From Bimastos eiseni (taxonomy: Eukaryota > Annelida > Clitellata > Crassiclitellata > Lumbricidae), in assembly GCA_959347315.1 (NCBI GenBank), contig OY365814.1, positions 2,903,661-2,967,660 of the forward strand: a stretch of DNA of 64,000 bases. The letters are read 5' to 3'. This document shows, piece after piece, positions 11,991 through 23,900 of the stretch. Position 1 is the first letter of the stretch. Every line of letters begins with the position of its first letter. The notes beneath the pieces are model-generated. The model saw only the letters and a program-made list of their open reading frames with translations. It made no database searches and was not told where the DNA came from. The position numbers and the translations under genes were made by a program.

Positions 11991-14900
11991 GTTGGTACTA
12001 TGTGGATTATGATAAATTCATCGTTCCACCGCAATAATCGAGTCCTTCCACAGGACCGATATATCATTAGTAACATCACAAAGTACTTAATTTGTGTCAC
12101 CGTCTTTTGTCATTCAATCCTTCAGCATCGTTCCATCAACATTGTCAGTGAGACGCCTTCTTTACGGTCGTATGGTAGATTTTCGGTAGGCCTACTTGTT
12201 GGACAATGTGCTTCATGACTTGTTTAAAAAATTGAGTCACCAATTGCCTATTGTTGTGCGCAGAAGGAGATACCTGTCGAGAAGATCTGAAAAGAAAACA
12301 TTTTGATGACACTGAACTGAATGATGGATCGTCGAAGAAACAGATCACATCATCAGTAATAGGTACATGTAGGTATCTTCTACATATCGAAAATTACGAT
12401 GATTTTCATAAATAAATCATCTTATTTGAAACTCGGAAGTGCTCTTTAATGGGTTTTGTGCTTGCACATCAGAATACGTCATACTTGTCAGGAATATATT
12501 TAGTACGTGTCATGACGTTCTTTTTGATTTTACAGTCGCAGTCGAAATGAAATTGCGCGCAGTCCAAGACTTTGAACCAAAGCAGATTACACGCCGCGAC
12601 AGAATCCAACTTACGGATATTTTACAAAAGCAAAGACTAGATTTGTATGTGACTGATTCGGATGAAAGCGAGAACTCAGACGACGAAGTGAAGTCAGACG
12701 ATGAGGTGAAATCAGACGATGAAGTGAAGTCAGACGATGTGAAGTCAGACGACGAAATAAAGTCAGACGACGAAGTAAACTCAGACGACGAAGTGATGTC
12801 AGACGACGAAGAGAAGTCAGACGATGAAGTGAAGTCAGACGATGAAGTGAAGTCAGACGATGAAGTGAAGTCAGACGACGAAATAAAGTCAGACGACGAA
12901 GTGAAGTCAGACGATGAAGTGGATCGTTATTCTAAAGCGATTCCGTTTAAAAGAGGAGACACAATGGAGACCATTCCGCCAACAAACATCTGGTAAACTA
13001 TATCCTATGTGGTATACACAATTAATGAGAGTAAAATCAATCAACAATTTGTTAATTCATTAAGAACCCATTCATTGATCGTCTCTAAACGACAACAAAT
13101 AACTACTAAGTGTGGTGGTAAGAATTAAAGCAATAGGCATACATTTCGGCTCATTGTGGAAAAATAATTATTCGTACCATTGTGTTAGGCCTAAAATATA
13201 AAGACATAGGCCCTATATTTGGGGAAATTAGCGAATTGAATTTCGGACAAAATAATGTTCACTTTTAGGATCGAGTCTGTGGTAAAATATTTTTTGAGAT
13301 AAATAAAAATAAGAAAATGCTTTCCGCTGTTTAAATGCATCACGCTTTCTATAAAGAAATTTTGCAGCCACAGCGTTGGATGGTGAAAGATATAGGCTAT
13401 AGAGGCCCTAGGCTTGTTATGTTAACTGCATTAAAGAATTAAAAGTTAGAGGGTTAAATCTTTTTCTCTATGTCTGCTTAAAATCCGAAAACATAATTAA
13501 TATAAATGCTCTGCTCACCATTGTTTCTTAAAGTGACAGCGACGAATGGTGGAAGGTGAGGCATTTAAACAACGGAAAGATTGGTTTCATACCAAGAAAT
13601 CGCGTTGTAATTGGTGAGTGCTAGAAATGTTGTTGCTTTATATATGTAAGAATGCCCCGGATTCCACAAAAATGGCTGTCATATACATTGCATTACACCA
13701 AATGGAAACAGCCAGATATCGAATTTCGCAATCGCTTAATATTTAAAAATTTAAAATAGAACGGATAAGGCAAATGCAAACAGAAAATATTTATGTATCT
13801 ACCGATGCTTCCAAAATACCTAGCCTTTAGGTTACGTAGGTTACATAGGTTCTTGTCAACTTAAAACTGGCATTAATCATCACACCTCTAGAAAACCTAA
13901 TTCCTACGTCCATGCCAATAAATGACTTACCTCAATAAAATGCGAATGACCAGGAACTTTTAGCGCTATATGTAGGCCCTGTGTTCTTTTCATGGAAGTT
14001 GTGCCATTTGTAACTATAAAATTATGTTTATGCTTCGGGCAGATAACTGATCATCAAAAAACTAGAACTAATACCCGATTATTTTCTATCAGAGAACCTG
14101 GGCCTAGAGTATGGAATTTGTTGCCCCATGACCTTCATACAATTGGCTCTCTAATCTCATTTGAAATATCCCAACCTCGATATTTACTTAACTCCAAAAG
14201 CTCATATAGTAACTAACTGTGACGTAATAACTCCTAGTTTGAACATGATTTGATATTTAGTGTATTTCTTCATCTAGTCATTGATATTAGTTTGACTTTA
14301 TGTAGAACCTAAGTTATGTCCTTACTCCTTATCATAATCTTGTCTCCCTCTGTGGTCTTCCTCCGTTATGCGTGTCTGATTTGTAGTCAAGTTTAGTCAA
14401 GATTATCATATTTTACATGATAACAAGGCTTACCTATTACATCATCTTCCTCTAATTATTTATCTATGTGTTTTCATGTATGGTATATAATATGTTTTCT
14501 TTATACTACTTTCCTTTAAAGTTTTTAACCGTCGATCAAATGCTTACAAGATGTAATGCTTATTGGGGTTATTATTATCACGCGGGATATTCTTCTCTTG
14601 GGATCTCTATGTTATCCTTTGTTCATCTGTTAAGATGTGCCATATGTGATACTTATTACTATTGATTTGATGCTTCATGTATGTTTTCGTGATCGTTTAT
14701 TGTGTTTAACCTTATTGGATAACATTAAACTAATAAAACAAATAAATATACATTTATCAAAATCTGTCTCTCGAGTTGGTATAATCTTCATGATCTTACT
14801 CACCAAATAACGACTCAGCGAGAGAACCATTCGCCACATACATGTACGTGTATAAACCTATGATTGAATGCATGCATAATATGTGTGTATGCATTAATTT

Positions 14901-17900
14901 ATAGAACATATTTATAACTATATAATTATATGCTTGCATGCTCTAGCAGACCTATAGACAGACAGATAAGCAGGTGGACACATATTGGGACCCATATTAC
15001 AAGCAGCCAACTTTTCTAAATTACTCAAATCGCATTTGTTTAGATCTGTTGAGTAGCTACGTTTAGCTTCTTATAATGCGTTATATAAATAGCCTGATAC
15101 AATACATACATTGCTAGAGTTATATACAGAAGTCCAGGCATGTATAAAATAGCAACAATCATACGGTACACGATAGATGCAATAGATGCGCACTTACATC
15201 AAACGTACGTACAAACACACATAGCTAATTTATGCATTTCTTTTGTTTTTATTCAAACAGAAAATGATCGACCACCTTCGAAGACAACGGTAGGATTATA
15301 ACCAGTTTTACCGGACTATTCTTAAATAAATAATTATAACTCTTGTATGGAGCATTTTAATGAAATCATCAAATCAAAATTTGATTGAAAATACAGTTTA
15401 TGATTTCATTATCTCTATTTGAATTAATTTATTCACGATAGGGGGTGTTGAAGTTGGAATTGCAAGAAGGAAGGAGGTGGAGAAAGAGAAAGACGAGATG
15501 GAGTTACAGTATACGAGATAGACTAGAGAGAGGAAGTGGAGAATGATGTCGAGGAAGACGAGGACGTGTATACGTGGGAGAAGATGAACAGGAGAGGAGC
15601 AGTAAATGAGAGGTATAGTGGAAGGTGCAATGATATGGTGAGAATAATGGAGGTGCGTTGAGATGGGGAGGATTATATGGAGAGTGTTGTTAGGGAGGCG
15701 AATGAGAGGAATGTGTCAGCTGAAGGCTAAGAAGAGAGAGTCTTAGGTGGACGAAATAGGGGAGTAGGAGTAGGAGGTGGGAATGTCATAGTAGGATATG
15801 GAGGATAGGGAAATAGAATGTTGAGGAAGGGTTGTGGTAGGGAAGCGGGATAAAGGGGAAGTGAGATATGGAGAGAAAAAATGGGTTAGGGAGAGAAATG
15901 GAAAGGGAAGCTACAGGAATGGCAGGATATGGTATTAGGGAAGGAAAGTGTCTATAACTGGCATGGAATGATTGACAGTGTACGTACTATATTGGGCAAC
16001 AAATTTCGCAACTTTTAACCAGAAGCCCCTAGAGCCGCATATTCCTTCAGTTTGGTAAGATTGGCCTATGTAGGGCTACTAAACCATAAATTTCGACAGT
16101 TGTGCGGCACATTATGTAAACCTTTTGATTGTCAAATTCCTGTCGGTTAATATTAACGGGCTATGTTTTCCATCTTTAGTGACGGCGCTGGACTTGAAAA
16201 TTTGGTACACAATAGCGGCAATACGCATATTCCGTACATGATGTTCATTAAAAAATATTGATGATGCTGAATGCGGAGATTCCTGAGCGTTTTCGTTAGA
16301 CATTGTCTATATATAATATCTATTGCAATTTTAAACTGTAATTTAAAAGCAAAATGAAAACAGAACGTTTTTGATCAAGAAATGTTCAATTATCGTCCGC
16401 TATGGAAAGCCGATATTATAATTATATTTACAAATTATTTGGATAAATGTTTCAATTTATTTTATTTTGTTAAAAATTGTTGTTGAAATATTTTTTGGTG
16501 ATTTTTTATCGTCCATTTGATACGCAATTGCCTATTTTGCTTTCATGCAACGTGGCCATTATACATATTAACTGGTGGACTAACCTTTTGATATAAACAT
16601 TAAAGCTTTGATGACCATTGCAAACGCATTGAAACCATTTTTTTCATATTTTGTGATGTTAAGAACTTAGTAATTTGATTTTCAGCTGAATAAAATTCCA
16701 TTGGAGTTGCTGGACATTATCTTAGCAAACTCGTTTCTACACTGGTTACTGACTTTTTCATCAATTCAACGAAACGAAGATTTTATCAAAGATTTGGCAT
16801 CAGTCGACTTCTGTTGGTTTCAACGAATAACAAGACGAAGGTTTAAGAATAGAATTTGGCGACGGATGCAACGTAGGTTATTTTCATTTTTAATTCTCTA
16901 GAGTGAAGCAAAGCTAACTTATATCACAATCATTTGGTTATATGGAGCAATATATGTGATAACTACGTTGACGCAGTAAAATTTAGATCAACTGTATTTT
17001 TTGTCTCAATCAATAATTTTCTAAAACAAAGATTTTCAATACAACTTTTATTATTTATTGCCAATATGAGCAAGAAAACCAACAACCGAAGTATACATTC
17101 TTCTGGCAATATTTTAATGTGTGCAATGCTTCGGAAATGTGCCTATCTAAGCCTACTCTTAAACGACCTCAATTTAAGCGAACTCAACTGAAAAAAATAT
17201 GCGTAAGATTGCTGAGCACCGAACGGGTGTCTTTCACAACCTAGCTCATGACGATTACGGATTGGCGACTGATTTATTTGTGTTGTGTTCATAGTTAGGC
17301 TCTTATAAAATCAGAATCAGCCGACACATGCAGAGGCTTCTCGTTCACATTGACAAGAACTATTTTGCTGCTGAAGGTATAATAATATTTTTAAATAGCC
17401 AATGCAGCCATGTCATTGGTCTTTTAGATTTGCAAATCACAAGGAAATCTGCAATCATTAGGAAAAACCGAAATTATCTAATAGAAAATATTCATCCGAT
17501 CGACGAATTTATTGCTCTGCTGTTGTCTCTAAACTGCATAACTGAGGAGCAAAGTCAATCGATTCAGAGACAACATTCACAACAAGAGAAGAACGCAAAA
17601 CTTGTGATCTATTTGAACGACTTCAGCCAAACTAAATCTTCAAATTTCGTCAAATGTCTGCGAAGAACCAATCAGAAGACAGTGGCCAGGATCGTAGAAA
17701 ATGGAGGAGGTTTAGAGTCAATCTTTAATCCAATGTCTTATGACTGATATGCTTTATTTTACAACTCTAATGATATGACCCTAAATCTTTTCCATGGCTA
17801 ACATTTCCTAATTATTTAAGTCAAGCTTTTTTCAAGATCTCATTGATCCTATCTGTTTAAGTTCTATGCCTCCTTCTAGACCCTAGACCCTGTTCATATA

Positions 17901-20900
17901 TCTGGCCACTTAAATGACATCCAAAATACAGTCGATGTTTAGGCCGCGTGCAGAATTTGACAACAATAACATTAACTTACTTACTTACTTACTGACTGAT
18001 ATTGGACTCTTGTTTAACTAAAAAACTTTGGAAAATAGCGACGCTCGTTTAATATCCACGACGAACTCGAAGCATAAACTGATCGCTTCACGACATTATA
18101 TAAAAAGTAACGACATGTGGCGCTCTATCGTGTACGTAAAAAATGCGATTTTGGCGAAACGGTAAAATCGACCGCAAGTAGTGACGATTCCGAACAGGAA
18201 AACGTCGATCTCGAAGATATCGTGAAGTCGCCAACGGTGAGCGAAACGGGAATAGTTGAAGTATCATCGAAAGAAGAATTGCCCGATTTAATTACATCGA
18301 GCGGAGGCAGTTGCAATGGCAGCGATGACGGACATTTTAGCCGAATATAGATTAAAGTGCGCTAGGAAGGAAAATGAAACTCTGAAAACGATGTTGATAT
18401 GCAGACATTGTCGTTCGCGCGGCGTTGAATCAATGTCTCTGCCTTGCGCTCACATCGTGTGCTGCGAAAATTGCGCTGATATTCTGGACTCGTGTCCTCT
18501 GTGTTCGGAGCGTATATTGGGAACGGTCAGAATTGTGCAATCCGAAGGATTCTTAGGCGCTTTACTGACTCCGGTGCTTTGGCTCATCGGCTCTCTTCTG
18601 ATACCAAAACTCATGCCTCAAAATGGATAGCGTCATGAATTACTAGAAGAAAATGGCTTTGGTGGGACCGCGACGGATTGAAAAGTATAAGGAAACCATG
18701 TTGGATAAGTCTCTGTCAAAGTTGGACGGATATATGTACGAGATCTTACACAGAAACGTGGCCGAAGACGGAGAAGCCAAACACTATTCCAACAGTCTAA
18801 GACACTACTTGAACATCGATAAGCCCGAAGTCGTTACAAAATGTAACTCCGAAGAGTCCAAAAATGTTGAAGAAGAAATGAAAGTCGAGGATACCCCGCC
18901 GTGATCGACCGACATAGAAGCTTTGTACTTGACAGCGTTCCGAAAAAGTGGAAATCTCAGGTTTCGCGTCTTTTGACTCATATCAAAAAACAATCCAGAA
19001 TTCGGATGGAGCGAAATAGGAGAACTCGTTTTGAAGAATACGACTTTTCCTAAAACGCACGTCGTCGATTTGGTCAAAGATCTGAAAAGAAAAAGAACTT
19101 TGGCGCGCGTGAACAACGGATGGAGACGTCTGGCCGACGCTTTAAAAGATCAGAACATAACTCACGAGTTAATCGGGAAGGAAGACAGATGGAACTATAT
19201 TAACGTATCGTCGAACTCTGCCGAGTCAGTTACTCCGATCACCGTACGAAGATCGACCGTGTCGTCGAGCGGACGCAAAAAGCAGCAAAAGATGTGGGCT
19301 CTCTACTGATGGAGTCGTATTTCGATCCGAAGCATCCGGCCAGTTTCTAAAGATTTGAAAACTTGGTTATCGGATTAAAACGCCTATGTTTTGCATAAAC
19401 CCGTCAGATTAAAATTTAGACGTAGAAAAATTTTCGCCATAGGCATAGACGATTTGTGGCAGGCCGATTTGGCCGACGTTTCTTGTGTTTCAAAATATAA
19501 CGACAAAAATAAATATCTGTTAAAACTCGCGAACGAGGTAAAAGTTGGAATATTTCGTAAAGTGGAAAGGTTACGACAACAGTTTTAATTCTTGAACTTT
19601 TGATATATTTGATACTTAAACGTCTTTCGCTTCAGATCGATCGCGCATACGGTTGGTATATGATGGTTCACTTTTATCTCAGGTTACCGAGCAACAGCTT
19701 CGAGAGCTGTTATCCGGATAATTAGATCACGCGATTTGGGAAGTCGGTTTGGTCGAAATGCTTTACGTTCGCAGTTGGAATAATTATTCAGAGGGAAAGG
19801 TAGAGTTCAGTATTCTTAATCCGACGTTCAAAACATCAGCAGATTTACGTACAACACACTATACGTCTCCCGGTCGGATACTACGAATCGCCTTCCAACA
19901 TTATGCATTACATAAATTATCATATACAAGAATTTGCGAAAAAGTCGGAACTCAAAGACTTTCCGACCTTTAATTATAACGTCGTAACTAAACGCTTCCA
20001 CGGAGAAATAGGCGAGGGCGCGAGTCTGATATTTTCACCGCCTCTGTGTTCTATGTTGGGCATCGAGTCGCGGCAGAATCCTATAAAACATTTCAAGGAC
20101 GAGTCATTAAGTTTTAGATCGGGTAGCGCGTGCGATGTAAATCGAGGTTTTAATTTCCTTTTCGTCTACTGCAACGTGTTGGAACACGTTATGGTCGGAG
20201 CTCCCAAACTTCCTCTGCTTCGTATCGTACCGAGTTCTGGAAGAAACGGCGATATCGCCCATACCACGTACGAAAAGCCTTAATACGCACCCTTACAGCA
20301 GAAACATTTCGATTCTATCGAGACAGATATAAGGAACGACTTCGGTCTACCCATACCATTCGAGTCCGGGAAAGTGTTGATAACGCTTCATTTCAGATTG
20401 CGCAAAATCCCTTATCTATCACAATGAAAAGACAATTATGTTGCGCGAGTCGCTTCGCTTACGAAGACTATTATTCTCAACAGAGAAAAGCGGAATGCCC
20501 GTTTTCCAAGGCTCGCGCGGACACGGACTGGGAAGCATTCTCAGCGGATTCTTCAGAAGCGCCTGGCCTTTAATTCAAACCGGAGCTAAAGCCTTCGGAA
20601 AACAATTCTTGAGAACTGGTTTGCAAATAGCCAGCGACGTTGCGGATGAGTAAAATTTCAATGAGTCTAGCAAAGCTGGTATTCCGGCCGGTATAAAAGT
20701 GTTTGCGTCGACCAACCATTTCAATAATCAAAGCGGTAGCCGCGGTAAGAGACGCAAGAAATCCTTAAAGAGATTGAATAAAAAGCTCGATATATTTGAC
20801 GAGGAATAATGGCCTTCGTTCATTCGCAGTCTTGCGAATGCACCAAAAGTGAATTGGATCTCTTGTCGAACCTCCGACGCAGACCAGCATAGAAAGCGGG

Positions 20901-23900
20901 ACTTTTGTGGAATATAATCCAATTTCGACAATTTCAATGACATAGATGCAGGCGATCACGTTGGACCCATCAACCTGTTTCTACACAGTCTGTTTTCGGA
21001 AGTCGACATTACCTTAAACGATACTCTCATCACGAATTCGAACAATACTTACGCTTACCGAAGTTAATTGGCGACGATTCTGAGCTACGGATCCACGATC
21101 AAAAATGCTCAACTCACATGGGTGTTGTATTACAAAGACTTGGCCAGAAATCTGGAAAATGCTAATCCGCACGACGACACCGCTCTAAACTCTGGATTTA
21201 AGAAATAAAGCGTTTTGACCAAAGAAGGTAAAGTCGTGGACATGTCGGGATGCATTCGCGGCGACCTGTTCTTCCAAGGTCGATTCCTTCCTAACGACGT
21301 TAATATGAAGGTGCGACTCGTCAGCAATAAAGATCCATTCTGTCTGATGTCATTCATTAATGACGCTACGTTTCAAGTACAAATCTTTTATCGAAAACTA
21401 TACGTGAGAAAAAGTGAAATTCAATCCTTCTGTATTTGTGGCGCAGGCCAACGCTTTGAAAAGACGGAACGTGAAATTTCCGATCTGTAGAGCCGAATGC
21501 AAAGCATTTACCGTGCCAGCCGGAAATTTAGACGCCACTCAAGAAAGTCTTTTCTCCGGTCAATAGCCTACCAGAATAGTCAGCGGATGCGTGGACAATG
21601 ACGCGTTTAACGGAAACTACAAGAAGAATCCATTCAACTTTAAGCACATGAATCTGACTCAGCTTAAAGTGTACCTGGATGGTCAGCGACAATTCGTGAA
21701 TCTCTCGAAGTCAACTTTGCCAATAAGCAGTTTATTATCGCTTACGTCACGCTACTCATGGGAACCGGAAAGTGGCTGCGAGACGAGGGAAACGAAATTA
21801 GCAGAGAAGACTTTTCTGGCCGATACGCTCTCTACGCCTTCGTTCTGACTCCGGACCTCTGCGAGGGCGATCATTTCAATTTGATTAAACGCGGAAATGT
21901 TCGACTGAATATGAAATTTTCGCAAGCTTTGGACAACACGATAAGCGTCACAGCCTTCGCCGAGTTTGAAAGCTTCTTGGATATTGACAGATCCAGGAAC
22001 GTAGTCTTCGATTACAAAAACTGAAAATGGACGGATCCAGGATTAGAACGTTAATTCGACGCGGATACTGGACTTCACGATTATTTGGTTCATAATTATG
22101 TGTGTAAGACGTTCGCCAAATAAATTTATGGAAAGGTTTCCGTCATTCTTTGAAAGCAAAGGAGTTAGAAATTGCCCGAGCGCATCGCGATATTATATTT
22201 ACGCCTGGGATGAGAATTGGGTTTCCTGTTGCAACAGATGTTGGCTTTATTACCTTTCACCACGTTCGGCGAAATATTCCCACGAGAATCATAAACACGT
22301 TTGGCCGAGCCTTTGATGAGCGTGCCGCCCCAGGCCTCATGGAGAGGGTAAAGGGCCCCATGGAGGGGTAAAGGGCCCCATGGAGGGGTAAAGGGCCCCA
22401 TGGAGAGGGTAAAGGGCCAGCCGCCGCCGCCAATGGCTGAACCGTAAACCTACGATTGACGGTGTGCATGTGTCTTTGTATGTGTGTATATGCGTGCGTG
22501 TCTGTATCCATGTCATCGTGTGTGTGCGTGTCATCGTATGTGTGTATGTATGTATGCGTGTCTGTGTCTTTACATGTGTGCGTGTATTTGTGCGTGTCTG
22601 TGTGCGTGTATGTGTGCGTGTTTGTGTGCGTATGTGTCTTTGCATGTGTCCGTGTCAGTGTACTTGTGTATATATGTGTGCGTGTCTGTGTATGTGTCCT
22701 TGTATGTGTGCGTATGCTTAGATATACGTGCGCGTGGAGTCCAGCCAATGGGAGGACGCGGTTGCCTCTTGCCCTAGCCAATGAGAGGGCGAGATAATCC
22801 ATTAAAATGATTGACACCCGATGGCGCCTGGCTCATGAATATTAATTTGGTCCCCCAGCGACCAATCGGTGAACGAGAATAGAAATTAAGGGCTGGAGGA
22901 CGTCGAAAGGGGCTGTAGCACTCCCCTCTGATGGTAAACGGCCCTATTAACCAATACTTATCTTACAGCTCTTGAGTAATTAGTTTTGTTTCAAATGGTC
23001 ACTACAGGTTTCAAATACCCGATGATCTAAGTTTTGCGAGATTTTGGCTCCATTTGAACGTTATGATTGCCCTTACCTACACGAGGAGAGGAGGTATGCT
23101 CTCTTTCTCTGCATCCTTCCGGAGGCACCTGAAGGCCTTTCTGTACTCCTTTTGGATGTGTCCGGAGTAAGACACGCCTCTGATCTTGAGTGGCGCTATA
23201 CGAGTGCTCCGTTACAATTACAATTACAATTGCAATGCCACAAGCTAAGGAAACGAAAGTTTCTAAAGCTTCATAACCATGGCAGAATAATGCGATGCAA
23301 TATCATCGACTTTGAGAAACCTTGTCTGCAAATTAGACAACAGCCAACAAAAATGTGCACATTTACAAAAAAAAGAACAATAATAATGTATTATTATTTG
23401 AATACCATGCTTAGTTTTGAAATCGACAGATAATTTCTGATTGAGTGAATTGAAATATATCGTGGAATGAGCAATGATACACATATCTAAGAATTTCCGA
23501 TCTTTCAATTCTGAACGATTACATTCCAATCGATTTAATTAAACTTTTATTGTGGACATCATCGTCATCGTCAGTTCCTGACGCCAACCATTATGCTACG
23601 ACGACTACGATCAAAATATCTTCATTGTCCTCGATCAATTATCAGATCCGTTGTTTCCATAGTAATGTTAACATGTGTTCATTTATATTTTGCATATCCA
23701 GCGTATTCCTCGTCCATCTTTGCTTTCTTTCCTTCGATTTTTGCATATATGGTGTATTTTTATGAAATTCAGAAACAAAACTGACATTTAAATATATTAA
23801 TTTCGATTTTTAGTCGTAATAAAAGTTGAAGTACAATATCGTGATGCAAAGTGTACAACTCGACAATTTCACGACAAATTTGAAAATCTTCGAAGCAGAA

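Larger units (their letters stand above)
18090..22140 (+). mobile_element. Polinton/Maverick-like (adintovirus-like) structural module, degenerate, inserted in intron 7
   Basis: Six or seven co-directional frames lie in about 4 kb with 1-4 nt overlaps: RING protein, accessory protein, integrase, penton-like, small Gly/basic, major-capsid-like, and a possible protease start. The order, chromodomain integrase and capsid types indicate a Polinton/Maverick or related virus-like element. Higher G+C (many CGs) than the flanking intron marks it as foreign. No ATPase is seen, and the polymerase is only found 11 kb away on the other strand (3996-7499). No terminal inverted repeats or target duplication were recognised. 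Every large gene is broken, so it is an inert relic. Confidence 0.75.

Noticed and set aside
18090..22140. Bacterial contamination or operon
   Set aside because: Overlapping cistrons look operon-like, but the products (chromodomain integrase, capsid types, RING) are those of animal virus-like transposons, and the flanks are continuous intron sequence.
22456..22797. Cys/Val-rich open frames resembling a small secreted peptide
   Set aside because: They are translations of the TG-rich array in several frames at once; the same happens at 28027-28700.
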